A stretch of DNA of 64,000 bases from Paenibacillus alba (GTDB lineage Bacteria > Bacillota > Bacilli > Paenibacillales > NBRC-103111), in assembly GCF_013204855.1 (NCBI RefSeq), contig NZ_JABMKZ010000008.1:205562-269561 (forward strand), given 5' to 3'. The notes beneath the pieces are model-generated. The model saw only the letters and a list, made by a program, of their open reading frames with translations. It did no database searches and was not told the origin of the DNA. Positions 17,313 through 28,600 of this stretch are shown here, piece after piece; the first letter of the stretch is position 1; the number at the start of each line of letters is the position of its first letter. The translations under genes and the position numbers were made by a program.

Positions 17313-20300
17313 ATGAGTACAAAAACTGGACGAAAGATATGTGCTTCATTCTTGGCAGTTTCTTTAGTTTCACCCGCATTATACGGATTTACAGATCAGC
17401 AGGCGAGTGCCGCCACGACTTCTATCAGTTTGGACCCAAGCAGCATGCAGCAATCGTGGGACGGGTGGGGAACAGCTTTAGCTTGGTTTGGTAATGTTAC
17501 GGGAGGTTGGAACGACGCAACGAGAAATGCTCTGGCTGACGCGCTCTACTCGCCAGATGGATTGAATTTAAATATTGCCAGATACAACATTGGCGGCGGT
17601 GAGAATCCGGCTTACGATACGATGCGCCAAGGCGGTGAAGTGCCTGGGTTTTCGCCATCAGCTGGCGTGCTCGATTGGTCGCAGGATGCGAATCAGCGCT
17701 GGTGGCTGCAAGCGGCCAAAGACAGAGGGGCGAACGTCTTCGAGGCGTTTTCCAATTCGGCTCCGTACTACATGACGGTAAGCGGCAGCACCACGGGGAA
17801 CGCGGACGGATGGAAGGATAACTTGAAATCGACGGAATATAACAATTTTGCGAACTACCTCGCAGAAGTCGTGAATCATTTTAAAACAGACTGGGGCATT
17901 CAATTCAACACGCTATCTCCGGTCAATGAACCGAATACGGATTACTGGAAGTTTGGCGGAGGGCAGGAAGGTTCTCACTGGGATACGGGTTCCCAAGCCA
18001 AAATGATTAATGCGGCGCGTGCCAAGCTCGATGAAAAAGGGCTTCAAAGCGTGAAGATTTCGGCAATGGACGAGACCAGCGTCGATACGTTCATGACCGA
18101 CTGGAACTCGTATGATGCAGCAACGAAAGCGAATGTAGGACAAATGAATACCCACACCTACAGCGGGAATAACCGGACTGCTGTCAGGGATGCCGCTAAA
18201 GCTGCCGGCAAGCCATTATGGATGTCTGAAGTGGATTTGGGACCATCTGGCGTAGCTCACAATCACGATGATTTTGAACCGGCATTGGCATTAGCCGAAA
18301 GAATTATGACGGACATTACTTGGCTTGAACCTAAGGCTTGGGTACTGTGGCAGGCGATTGAGAGCGAGAAAAACATGCAGAAGGAAAACATGAACTGGGG
18401 TCTCCTTCACGCAGATTTTGATACACAAGATTGGTGGTACGGAAAGAAATATTACGCAATGGCGCAATTCAGCAAATTTATCCCGCAGGGATCCAGATTC
18501 ATTGCAGATAACAATGATAACACGTTAGCCGCGTATGATCCTTCCAAGAATAAAATCTATGTCGTATATAGAAATGCTAACACGACTAGCCAAGATATTT
18601 CTTTAGACATGTCACAGTTTGACGCTGTCACTGGGACTGCAACGCCATATGTTTCTTCTGCTGAGGAAAATGTAGAGCAGCATGCAAACGTTCCGATCAT
18701 GAATAAAACTTTAAATACGACAGTTAGCCCGAAATCAATTACAACGTTTGTAATTGACGGAGCATCTTATACGAGCAATACTGTGATTCCGCAAAGCGGG
18801 ATGACGGCTACAGCAACCAGCTCCGCCTCAGGTGAAGGACCAGAGAATACGTTGGACGGCAATACAGGAACCAATTGGCATTCCGCTTGGTCCGGTACTC
18901 CGGCGCCAGCTCCGCACTCCATTACTTACAACTTGGGCAACTCGTATGACGATGTATACCAATTGAAATACTTGCCTAGACAAGATAGCAGTTTCAATGG
19001 AGTCGCAACCAAGTATGAAATCGCTGTCAGCACGGACGGCACGAATTTCAATAAGGTGGCCGAAGGAACATGGAGCAACGACAAGTCCGAGAAGACGGCT
19101 ACATTCCCGGCAGTAAGCGCGACACATGTGAAGTTTACGGTGACGGAATCGAATAACGGATCTGGCACACAATACGGTTCGGCTGCCGAGATCAAAATTG
19201 CGAGAAAGTCAGGTTTTACACTAGATAAGGATTCACTGAACCAGACAATTGCCAGCGCGGAGGCGTTGATAGCTACAAATGGCAGTTTGACGACATTGCA
19301 AACGCTAGTTAACGAAGGCAAGACAATTCGGGATACCGCGTATGTGACGCAAGAAGCTATTGCAATGGCAGCAGGCAAAATTACCGCTGAGTACAATAAG
19401 CAATTTAATTCGGTGGGACGAATTTCGCAAAGTCAAATGACGGCATCTTCAAACAGTTTCGCTTCTGGAGAAGGACCGGAGAAAACGTTGGATGGCGACA
19501 CCGGCACGAAATGGCATACAGCCTATGACAGTTCCTATGCACCGCTTCCACAGTCCATAACTTACAATCTTAACAAGGCGTATGACGGTGTGTACAAACT
19601 GAGTTATGTGCCGAGGCAGGATGAGGATTGGAACGGTGTTGTGACTAAATTTGAAATATCCGTGAGCCCTGATGGTACCGCTTTCACGAAAGTTGCTGAA
19701 GGAACATGGGATGCAGACAGGCTGGAGAAGTCGGCAACCTTTAACGCACACGGCGCTTCCTATGTGAAATTCACAGCGCTAGCTTCGAAAAGCGATGCAG
19801 GCAAGCAGTATGCTTCTGCTGCTGAAATCAATATTTTCAACAAGGCTGGATTTACCCTGGATACGTCCAAACTCAACAATGCGATGACTGCTGCGGCTAC
19901 GTTCATCGACGGTTTTTCGAGTGATCCTGCTTATTTGGATGATTTGAAAGCATTGCGCACGCAGGGTACAACACTGCTCAACAGCAGTACAGCGACCCAG
20001 GAAGAAATGGTGAAGCTGGCAAACAAACTTACTGCCGAAATCGTAAAGATCCAAAGCAATGAACAGCAGACTAACGGAATCAGTCTCTTCTACGCTCCGG
20101 AAGCTTATGCCTCAAATCCTTCCAGTTTCATGCTGGATGACAACAATTCAACGTTCTATGAATCCAATTGGGAATCCAACGGAAGAACATACAGATCTGG
20201 TGATTACGTCATTGTAGATCTGGGTCAGAACAGACCGGATGTTGGCAAAGTGATGGTTACGCCAAGGCAGGACAAGGCGAACGGAAGAATTGGACAATTT

Positions 20301-23300
20301 AAGGTTTACTATAGCGACACGGATTTAACAAATAAACCGGCAGATGGGACTCAAGCTTATTTGGATCAGAATTTCACTTTTGCAGCGAATGGCGTTTGGG
20401 ACACATCCAGCTCCAGCGCGCAATCGGCAACATTCAAATCGCATAGAGCCAGATATGTAGCGATTCAGGCTATTTCTACAGGCGGCGACGGGAATACGCT
20501 AACTACCGCTGAGATTGCTGTCAGCCAAAAACAATCCACTGGCTTCGATACGACAAGCTTGGAAAATGCCATTGCACAATTGCGTGCGGCATCTAGCATT
20601 AGTCCGAAAGTAGCCGCGGCGATTGAAAGCAAAATTGCATCGATCGGTACGGTCAGTGATTTAACGGAGGAAAGCATTCCTTACTACACTGGAATTCTGC
20701 AGGACTTATACAATTTATATCAGACCGTAGGTAAAACAGATTCCATTAAAAGCGGTCAAGTATGGCTGGATGGAGACGGTATTCCAATTCAGGCTCATGG
20801 CGGAGGAATCTTATACAACGAGAAGAATAAAACGTACTACTGGTATGGTGAAGACAAAACGGAAAATAATGTTGGCTCAGGTTATGTACCAGTAACAGGC
20901 GTTCACGCGTACTCTTCAAAAGATTTGTACAACTGGATAAATGAAGGGGTTGTATTGCCGGTATTCAACAACCCGCAGCTTGGCGAATCGGTTTTGCCTG
21001 TTGGGAACTTGCCTTTGTATTTGGACGAGAATAGCCAGACGTATCAGACTAGCGGTGTTCTCTTCGATCCGGATCGGGTCGTTAACATTACTAACAAAGA
21101 TGCTGACTATACAGGATCTATGAAATCACCGGTCAATTCGTTAAGCAAACATAATTCGCCTGGACGCATAGCTGAGCTAAACGCCTTGTATGCGGACAAG
21201 ACGAATGCAGAGAAGCAAGCGATGTACAAAGATTTCAACTGGGATAAAGTTGTTGAACGTCCGAAGGTCGTCTACAACAAGAAAACAGACAAATATGTGA
21301 TGTGGTGGCATCAAGACGGGCCGATCGCCGGTTCTTATTGGACGGCGGAAGGCGGTGTTGCGATCAGCGATTCGCCTACGGGACCGTTCAAATATCTCGG
21401 CACATTCCGATTGCCGAATAAGGGTTCAAGCAATGGCAACGAAGGTATGCTTCGCGATATGACATTGTATGTCGATGATGACGGCAATGATGCAACAGAT
21501 GACAAAGCCTACTTGGTATACGCATCGGAAGAAAACGCTACGACCGTCATCGTGATGTTGAATGATGCGTATACGGGGCCTGCTCAGAATGAGAACGGTC
21601 AGTCAGTGGAAGGCGTTCATTATGTGAGAGCATTCACCGATTGGAGGGAAGCGCCAACCATCTTCAAACAAGATGGCGTCTATTATATGATTACGTCCGG
21701 CTTGACGGGGTGGAATCCAAACCGCGCCAAGTATCACGTGTCCACGAATGGCATGTTTGGTCCATGGCAGGATAAAGGCGATCCGTTTGTGGACGACTGG
21801 AAAGGAACGACTCACGACAGCCAAAGCACGAACGTTCTGCCTTACCGGGATGGCAACGGCGAGCTCGTGCCGAATAAATTCATTTTTATGGCCGATCGAT
21901 GGTACCCTAGTGATCTGAAGGATTCCAGATACGTATGGCTTCCAATGGAAGTGAATACCGAGAACCGAACGATTGGCGCAAGATGGTACGAAGCGTGGAA
22001 TTTCTCGGTCTTCAAAACAGGTACGACAGTGAACTTCAACAGCGGCGGCGGCAGTCTGGTTCCTCCCCTATACGGAACTGTACCGGGTTCGAAGATTGCT
22101 GCGCCTACAGCTCCGGTGAAGAACGGGTTTACTTTTGCCGGTTGGTATGAAGATGAAGCGTTGACGGTCGGCTGGGATTTCGGCGTGAATACGATCCCGG
22201 CATCCGATATCACGCTATATGCAAAGTGGGAGCAGGTTGTATCCATGATTAACGGCGTATTGCCGGTGACTGTGGCAACAGTTACCTATAGAGCGCCGAT
22301 ATTGCCTGCCAATGTAACGGTTACTTACAACGATAACTCGACAGCGCAGAAGTCCGTTGTGTGGAATGCTGTTCATCCATCCCAATATGCGGCAGTCGGC
22401 AGCTTTATCGTGAATGGTGCTGTAAACGGTACGGTCATACCTGCTGTTGCGAACGTGACAGTAACCGATAATGTGTACCCGCCGGTGTATGTACAATCCG
22501 TTTCCGTAAGCGGCATAGGCGGCATTAACGCGATTACAGTCCAAAGCGGTACGCTGCAAATGCAAGCCACAGTACTGCCATCTGGTGCAAACAGTCAAGT
22601 TACATGGAGCATTTGGGAAGCAGACGGTGTCACGACGACCAATAAAGCAACGATTAACGCCGGCGGATTGCTTACGGCGAAAAATAACGGAATTGTGAAA
22701 GTGGTGGCGACAGCTGCTGACGGCAGCGGCGTTCAAGGCTTCAATTATGTCATGATCAGCGGTCAGACACCGCCGCCGACTGACGTGCCCCACACTACGC
22801 TAACAGGGGCTGCAACGGTTCAAGCGGGAGCTGCGTTCACAACCAATTTCGGATTAACCAATGTAACAAGTAACCCATCTTCCAGCGTATATGCGGCAGA
22901 CATACTTCTGAGCTTTGATGCAAATTCGATTGAATTTGTATCTGTAGATTCATTGAAATCCGGCTTCAAAGCGGTTGAGACGAATACGGATGTACCTGGT
23001 CAAGTTCGAATTATTGCGATCAGCGAAGGAGAAGCGGGGGCTATCACCGCAAGCGGAGATGTATTCAAGATCAATTGGAAGGCGAAGTCTCAGCAATCAT
23101 TCGCGACAACCAATCTGAATCTAACCAAGGTATCTGTTTCTAATGCATTATCTCAAAAAAACGATGCGTCTCTGGCTAATCTAACGATTTCAATTACAGA
23201 GGCTGAAGTTGTAAATAAAACAACGCTGCAAACGGTCATCAATTCGGCACAGTCCATCTATGATCGTGCGGTAGAAGGAACGGAAGTCGGAGAATTTGCA

Positions 23301-23633
23301 GCGGGTTCCAAAGCGGTATTGCTAGCTGCGATCCAAGCGGCCTCTGCCGTCAACACGGCCCCGGTGGTTAGCCAGCAGCAGCTGGATGACGCGGCCATCG
23401 TGTTAAACGAAGCGATACAAACGTTTAACGGGCAGTTCATCACCATCTTTGCGCCAGGCGATGCCAATGGAGATAACCTCATCGATATCGGAGACTTGGG
23501 TACAGTAGCCGTGCATTATGGCAAGACTTCCGCAAGCAGCGATTGGAGTAAGGCCAAAGGTGCTGACTTCAATCATGACGGTAAGATTGACATTATCGAC
23601 GTAGTAGGTATCGCTAAACGGATCCTGCAATAA
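17313..23633 (+). CDS. Secreted GH30 + GH43 galactanase with cohesin, FIVAR and dockerin, 2106 aa
   Basis: It is a paralogue of the 9847 gene over its first ~1640 residues. It has a signal peptide, GH30 (37-487, E206 in VNEP and E306 in MSEVD), three F5/8C-like modules with helical spacers, GH43 (about 1143-1566), an InlB repeat and Big_4. The C-terminus differs: Big_2 (1726-1818), a cohesin domain (about 1825-1966), FIVAR (1967-2043) and a type I dockerin (2045-2106). Both dockerin calcium loops are canonical: DANGDNLIDIGDL and DFNHDGKIDIIDV. There is no SLH domain, so surface attachment would need a cohesin partner such as the protein at 23713. The ATG at 17313 follows AAGGAGGT by 7 bases; the upstream TTG 17295 lies before that site. 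Secreted; galactan substrate inferred. Confidence 0.9.
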   Translation: MSTKTGRKICASFLAVSLVSPALYGFTDQQASAATTSISLDPSSMQQSWDGWGTALAWFGNVTGGWNDATRNALADALYSPDGLNLNIARYNIGGGENPAYDTMRQGGEVPGFSPSAGVLDWSQDANQRWWLQAAKDRGANVFEAFSNSAPYYMTVSGSTTGNADGWKDNLKSTEYNNFANYLAEVVNHFKTDWGIQFNTLSPVNEPNTDYWKFGGGQEGSHWDTGSQAKMINAARAKLDEKGLQSVKISAMDETSVDTFMTDWNSYDAATKANVGQMNTHTYSGNNRTAVRDAAKAAGKPLWMSEVDLGPSGVAHNHDDFEPALALAERIMTDITWLEPKAWVLWQAIESEKNMQKENMNWGLLHADFDTQDWWYGKKYYAMAQFSKFIPQGSRFIADNNDNTLAAYDPSKNKIYVVYRNANTTSQDISLDMSQFDAVTGTATPYVSSAEENVEQHANVPIMNKTLNTTVSPKSITTFVIDGASYTSNTVIPQSGMTATATSSASGEGPENTLDGNTGTNWHSAWSGTPAPAPHSITYNLGNSYDDVYQLKYLPRQDSSFNGVATKYEIAVSTDGTNFNKVAEGTWSNDKSEKTATFPAVSATHVKFTVTESNNGSGTQYGSAAEIKIARKSGFTLDKDSLNQTIASAEALIATNGSLTTLQTLVNEGKTIRDTAYVTQEAIAMAAGKITAEYNKQFNSVGRISQSQMTASSNSFASGEGPEKTLDGDTGTKWHTAYDSSYAPLPQSITYNLNKAYDGVYKLSYVPRQDEDWNGVVTKFEISVSPDGTAFTKVAEGTWDADRLEKSATFNAHGASYVKFTALASKSDAGKQYASAAEINIFNKAGFTLDTSKLNNAMTAAATFIDGFSSDPAYLDDLKALRTQGTTLLNSSTATQEEMVKLANKLTAEIVKIQSNEQQTNGISLFYAPEAYASNPSSFMLDDNNSTFYESNWESNGRTYRSGDYVIVDLGQNRPDVGKVMVTPRQDKANGRIGQFKVYYSDTDLTNKPADGTQAYLDQNFTFAANGVWDTSSSSAQSATFKSHRARYVAIQAISTGGDGNTLTTAEIAVSQKQSTGFDTTSLENAIAQLRAASSISPKVAAAIESKIASIGTVSDLTEESIPYYTGILQDLYNLYQTVGKTDSIKSGQVWLDGDGIPIQAHGGGILYNEKNKTYYWYGEDKTENNVGSGYVPVTGVHAYSSKDLYNWINEGVVLPVFNNPQLGESVLPVGNLPLYLDENSQTYQTSGVLFDPDRVVNITNKDADYTGSMKSPVNSLSKHNSPGRIAELNALYADKTNAEKQAMYKDFNWDKVVERPKVVYNKKTDKYVMWWHQDGPIAGSYWTAEGGVAISDSPTGPFKYLGTFRLPNKGSSNGNEGMLRDMTLYVDDDGNDATDDKAYLVYASEENATTVIVMLNDAYTGPAQNENGQSVEGVHYVRAFTDWREAPTIFKQDGVYYMITSGLTGWNPNRAKYHVSTNGMFGPWQDKGDPFVDDWKGTTHDSQSTNVLPYRDGNGELVPNKFIFMADRWYPSDLKDSRYVWLPMEVNTENRTIGARWYEAWNFSVFKTGTTVNFNSGGGSLVPPLYGTVPGSKIAAPTAPVKNGFTFAGWYEDEALTVGWDFGVNTIPASDITLYAKWEQVVSMINGVLPVTVATVTYRAPILPANVTVTYNDNSTAQKSVVWNAVHPSQYAAVGSFIVNGAVNGTVIPAVANVTVTDNVYPPVYVQSVSVSGIGGINAITVQSGTLQMQATVLPSGANSQVTWSIWEADGVTTTNKATINAGGLLTAKNNGIVKVVATAADGSGVQGFNYVMISGQTPPPTDVPHTTLTGAATVQAGAAFTTNFGLTNVTSNPSSSVYAADILLSFDANSIEFVSVDSLKSGFKAVETNTDVPGQVRIIAISEGEAGAITASGDVFKINWKAKSQQSFATTNLNLTKVSVSNALSQKNDASLANLTISITEAEVVNKTTLQTVINSAQSIYDRAVEGTEVGEFAAGSKAVLLAAIQAASAVNTAPVVSQQQLDDAAIVLNEAIQTFNGQFITIFAPGDANGDNLIDIGDLGTVAVHYGKTSASSDWSKAKGADFNHDGKIDIIDVVGIAKRILQ

Positions 23634-23647
23634 CAAATCAATCCGAA

Positions 23648-23681
23648 ATGGAAGAGAAAGGCCAGCCCTTTCTCTCTCCAT
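23648..23681 (+). other. Intergenic hairpin before the cohesin-SLH gene
   Basis: ATGGAAGAGAAAGG (from 23648) pairs with CCTTTCTCTCTCCAT (to 23681) with one bulge, followed by ATTTGG rather than a T run. A related hairpin stands at the same place before the 42560 gene (42498-42530). These may slow transcription or mark mRNA ends without stopping the operon fully. Confidence 0.5.
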
Positions 23682-23712
23682 ATTTGGATGATATTCAAAA
23701 GGAGTGAACCCC

Positions 23713-25503
23713 ATGTTACGCAAAACAGGGATATTTTTCACGGTTATGATGCTCTTATTCACTGTTATCCCAATTGGCACGGCTGTAGGTGCCGGAATTC
23801 CTTCATTCAAGGTCAATCTGAACGTTTCTCAAATAACTGTCGGTGACAATGTGGTCGTTACGATCCAAGGTAACAATATGACGGATTTATATGGATATGA
23901 GGCTGTTCTAACCTATGATGCAGATCGGCTGGATTTCAAACCAGATCAATCGAATGGCACATTCGAAGGGTTTAAGATCGCACAAGATTCGGGGAATCAA
24001 GTCACATTCGCCTATTCGAAAATGCATGATAAAGCGGGGGAAAATGGAGATCTAGCTATTTGTACACTGACTTTCAAGGCTATGAAGAGCGGGCAAGCTA
24101 ACGTAATCTTGGATCAGATGACAACAGTGACATCGCAAGAGCTACCGTCTATATGGCATGTAAATGCACAAGCTGCCGTTAAAATTAACGACACGATTCC
24201 TGGTTCTGGAACTGGGGGCGGCGGTGGAGGTGGAGGCACAACGACTCCGCCAACGAAAGAAGATCCGAATAGCTATGTACCTAAAGAATCCGAACTCCGG
24301 ATCGAAACGGCACAAGACGGTCAAACCTCTGTAACAGCGGTTATCGACAGCAAACGTCTGGCTCAGAAATTGGCGGATCTGCAAGCAACGAGCGGCAGCA
24401 GGGTTTTGAGCTTTGAGATTCCTGGCGAATATGACATGAATGCCTTGCAGTTACCGCTGTCAACTTTGCTAGGCAGCCTGAAGGATCATAAAGATACCAT
24501 TTTAAGCGTGCGAAGCCATTTGGGCACTTACGATCTTCCGATGTCGATACTGAACCATGCGGATTTCGCGAGCTTGGCTGGCGTGGAAGGAGCGACGCTG
24601 ATCATTCGTATCGATAAGGCTAAATCACTGTATGAAACGCAATTCGATCAATCCATTTCCGATAAAGGCATGGTACGTGCGGGCGATATGATCGATTATA
24701 AAATCATTCTTAAAACCAAAGACAAAGAAGAGGAAATTCATAGCTTTGGCAACAGCTTTGTAACACGCGTTATGCATGTAGACAAAATGATTCAAGATTC
24801 GTCAGCTGCGACTGCGGTTGTTTATGACCCGGCTACAGGAGAAATGAAATTCGTGCCTTCCGTGTTTACCGTGAATGGCGGCAAAACCGAAGTGAAAGTG
24901 ATCCGGAATACGAACAGTTTGTACGCGATCGTTCAAAACAAGAAAACGTTTGACGATATGATCGGTCACTGGGCGAAGCAAGATGTGGAACAGCTAGCTT
25001 CGAAAATGATTATTAACGGGACTTCGGACCGTGCGTATACGCCTGAGATGCAAGTCACCCGCGCCCAGTTTGCCGCCTTGCTCGTGCGAGGACTGGGATT
25101 GCCTGCGGAGGCTGGGAAGAATGTCTTTGCAGATGTCGCAGATACGCAGTGGTATGCCCCAGAAGTGAATGCGGCGGCGAAGTACGGCTTGGTTCAAGGT
25201 GTTGCGGAGGGTGAATTCAACCCGGATGCACAGATTACAAGAGAGCAAATGGTCGTGATGATGATGAAAGCGATTGGGCTCGTTAAAGGAACATCAGCAT
25301 CGAGTGCCAGCACTGTGAATGCTCCGTTCGCCGATCAAGACCTGTTGTCGGATTATGCCCGCAGCGCGGTAGCAGACGCCGCCGGCAAAGGGTTGATTCA
25401 CGGCAAGACGGAAACGACGTTTGCCCCTCAAGATGTAGCCACTCGCGCTGAAGCGGCTGTCATCATCAAACGAGTGCTGCAATATGCGAATTTAATCAAT
25501 TAG
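23713..25503 (+). CDS. Cohesin-SLH surface anchoring protein (mini-scaffoldin)
   Basis: This 596-aa secreted protein has no catalytic domain. A signal peptide (about 1-28) precedes a single cohesin-fold domain (about 30-160, with the signature LYGYEAVLTYDADRLDF and a later ICTLTFKA strand), a poly-glycine/threonine linker (GGGGGGGG-TTTPP), the unnamed domain of about 220 residues shared with the SLH enzymes here, and three SLH domains (414-596). This is the layout of cellulosomal anchoring scaffoldins: cohesin binds a dockerin, SLH binds the wall. It lies directly between the only two dockerin-bearing genes in the window, which makes them its obvious partners. The ATG at 23713 follows AGGAG with good spacing; a GTG at 23704 overlaps that site. 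Cohesin-dockerin specificity is inferred. This cohesin differs clearly from those inside the enzymes. Confidence 0.88.
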   Translation: MLRKTGIFFTVMMLLFTVIPIGTAVGAGIPSFKVNLNVSQITVGDNVVVTIQGNNMTDLYGYEAVLTYDADRLDFKPDQSNGTFEGFKIAQDSGNQVTFAYSKMHDKAGENGDLAICTLTFKAMKSGQANVILDQMTTVTSQELPSIWHVNAQAAVKINDTIPGSGTGGGGGGGGTTTPPTKEDPNSYVPKESELRIETAQDGQTSVTAVIDSKRLAQKLADLQATSGSRVLSFEIPGEYDMNALQLPLSTLLGSLKDHKDTILSVRSHLGTYDLPMSILNHADFASLAGVEGATLIIRIDKAKSLYETQFDQSISDKGMVRAGDMIDYKIILKTKDKEEEIHSFGNSFVTRVMHVDKMIQDSSAATAVVYDPATGEMKFVPSVFTVNGGKTEVKVIRNTNSLYAIVQNKKTFDDMIGHWAKQDVEQLASKMIINGTSDRAYTPEMQVTRAQFAALLVRGLGLPAEAGKNVFADVADTQWYAPEVNAAAKYGLVQGVAEGEFNPDAQITREQMVVMMMKAIGLVKGTSASSASTVNAPFADQDLLSDYARSAVADAAGKGLIHGKTETTFAPQDVATRAEAAVIIKRVLQYANLIN

Positions 25504-25508
25504 AAAAT

Positions 25509-25590
25509 CGATGTCAAGCGAATCATGGCAAGCCTGCTGTCAGCAGGCTTGCTTCTTCCAACGTCGATGCCTGCCCCACTCGCTGAAGCG
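25509..25590 (+). pseudogene. Orphan fragment of the 30258 gene signal-peptide region
   Basis: These 82 bases are identical to 30280-30362 except for one missing A, and would encode most of the signal peptide of the 4074-aa protein (MASLLSAGLLLPTS). Here there is no start codon or downstream frame. The piece contains a perfect 12-bp stem, GCAAGCCTGCTG/CAGCAGGCTTGC (25528-25552), followed by TTCTT, and may now serve as a terminator for the cohesin-SLH gene. It marks the left edge of the segment carrying the GH29 gene. Confidence 0.85.
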
Positions 25591-25634
25591 ACTGCCTCCG
25601 GGTATTAAACGATAAGATTTAGGAGGGGAATTAA

Positions 25635-28600
25635 TTGAATAAGAAGATTTCAACATGCGTAGGACTTATATTTATTCTATTTTTTGTCTCAGTTGCCCCC
25701 GTTTTTGCGACTACAAATAATCAAAACACAGCAAGCCCCGTTGTAAATGATAGTTACACGAATCAGAAAAACTATGTGGATCTCAGGTTTGGCATGTTTA
25801 TCCACTATAACATGGGAACCTATCACGATCAGGAATGGGTGACGCCAGGTCAAGATCCACTTTCTTTTAATCCTAAGCATGTGAATACGGACCAATGGGC
25901 GCAAGCCGCCAAATCCGCAGGCATCAAATATTCCGTTCTAACAACTAAGCATCATGACGGATTTTCCCTGTGGCCAACCAAATATGGCAATTATAACGTG
26001 ATGAACAGCTCCTACAAGAAAGATATCGTAAGACAATATGTAGATTCCATGCGCGCTCAAGGAATTTTGCCGGGGCTATACTTCTCCATCTGGGATCGTC
26101 AGCAAGGTATTGAGAAAGGTTCTGTCAGCAGAGCGGATATTGATTTTATTAAAGGGCAACTAACAGAGTTGCTGACGAATTATGGCGAAATTCCGGTTTT
26201 GATTATCGACGGATGGGCCTGGGAGATGGGTCATAATGAGGTTTCATACCAAGAAATTCGGGAATTGATAAAGCGCTTACAGCCTAATATTCTTATTGTG
26301 GATCACAATGGACAAACGCAGCCATGGGAAGAGGACATCATTTATTTTGAAGAACCTAAGGGCGTTTGGGCACCTTCCAACAATTCGTTTGCCGCTAACC
26401 AGGGCATGCCGCTTGTTTCCAGTCAATGGTTCTGGCACGATTGGATGGCTAAAACAGAGCCGGCAAGCGTTAAGAATATTGTTGAGGATCATCTAGGTTA
26501 TTTGGAACCGCGTTATACAAACTTTTTGGTCAACGTTTCACCGAACCCGGAAGGTGAGTTGGATGATAACGTAGCAAGTCGATTGGCGGAGATTGGACAA
26601 GCATGGTCACCGAATGAATCTCGTCCTCCACTGCCGCAACAGCCAATCGTAATGGAGCATACGATTACAGCTAATTCAGCAACGGCTACTAGCGGGAATG
26701 CGAGCAATGCGATTGATGGCCTTATGGATTATGTAAACACTTACGTTGAGACTGTTTGGCAAACCAACACCTCTCTGCCTCAATCCATCACACTGGATCT
26801 GGGCTACACGTACAACAACATTAATATGTTGAATTACTTGCCTTCGCAAAATTTATCACAAGGCATGATTACTTCTTATACGTTATACGTGAGCGAGGAC
26901 GGAACGAACTTCACTTCGGTTAAAAGCGGGACATGGGATGGGGACAAGACCATGAAACGTGTGACCTTCCCATCGCAAACAGCACGCTATGTCAAACTGG
27001 AAGTGAATTCGGCCGTAGGCGGCTTCGCTGCTGCAGGCGAGCTGGCAGTCGGATCTTACACCAATGAAGTTCCAACTCGGACGGGGATTGACTCCTTTGA
27101 TGTCAACAACTTGTATCGTATCGTCAATAAAGCGACTGGCAAAGCATTGGGAGTTGGGAATTCGCCAGCGAATGGAGCGGCTGTTGCCGGGCGAACTCAA
27201 TCGGGTGAGCCCGATCAGCAATGGGTTATCGATGATGTAGGTCTGGGCAAATATAAGATTGTCAATAAACAAAGCGGACAAGTTATGGATGTTGCAGACG
27301 AGAGTAAATTGCCTGGAAAATCAGTCATTCAATGGACAGATTCTGAAACTGCCGCAGATCCTACAGCCATAAACCAGCAGTGGGCCATCTCCAATGTTGG
27401 CAACGGCTACTTCAAAATTACCAGCGTAAACAGCCAGTTGGCTTTGGAAAACAGCAACGGTTCTACAGCTGACGGAAATCCGGTTGTTCAAAACACGTAT
27501 ACAGGAAGCGACAGCCAATTATGGAAAGTGGAAAGCGTTCCTTCTCTGATTAAGAATGTGAAAGTGAACGGAGTGCCGGTTAAAGGCCTTAATTTCGAGA
27601 ATCGCACGGCGATGATGTCTGTTTTGAGAGAAAAAAAACTGGAGGTTCCAACAGTTACAGTGGACAAAGCATCTGAAGACGTGCAGTTGGTCATCGCCCC
27701 TGCCGACAGCTTGCCAGGAGCGACGACCATCACAGCTACAGCTGACGGTGGAGCGACACAGGAAGTCTACACGCTGAACTTTGAGCTGGTGGATCGTTAT
27801 GCGAGCGACCTGGAATGGTTAAGTGCATACTCAGGCTGGTCAACCGTTAAGAAGGACAAAAGCCTGGACGGAAATGCGATAAGGCTAATGGGCAATAGCG
27901 GCGCTGAAACGTACGAGAAGGGCTTTGGTGTACATGCTGATTCAAGAATTATGTTTGACATTTCCCAAAAAAATTATGAGTCCTTCACGGCTCTTGTCGG
28001 AGTCGACCAAGAAATGGCCAAATCGCCGTCTTACGCCGATGTGGAATTCAAGGTGCTTGTAGACGGTGTAGAGAAATTTGCGAGCGGTGTAATGAAGGTT
28101 ACCGACGTGGCTAAACCGGTCGATGTCCGTGTAGCTGGCGCAAGCATCGTAGAACTTGTTGTTACGCAGAGCGATAACGATAATAGCGAGGATCATGCAA
28201 GCTGGGCCAATGCAACGTTTAGAGTTGCGGAAGGCAAATCCGAACAGAAGGAAGAATTGCCTGAAGTTGACTATTTGAGCGATCTGAACTGGCTAAATGC
28301 ATCCTCAGGCTGGCTGGATGTTAAGAAAGACAAGAGCATTGGCGGTAATGCGATGATCTTGAAGAATGGGGCTGAAGATCTCTCCTTTGCCAAAGGTCTT
28401 GGGACTCACGCCAATTCAACGATCAAGTATGATCTTACTGGTGCAGATTATGAAATCTTCTCGACCTTTATCGGTGTAGATAAGGAAGTGAACGGTGGAA
28501 GCAACAGCGGCTCGATACAGTTTAAAATATCAGGAGTGAAGAATGATGACACGATTGAATCACTTTACGCTGGAAGCACAATGTGGGAGTCGCAAAACGC

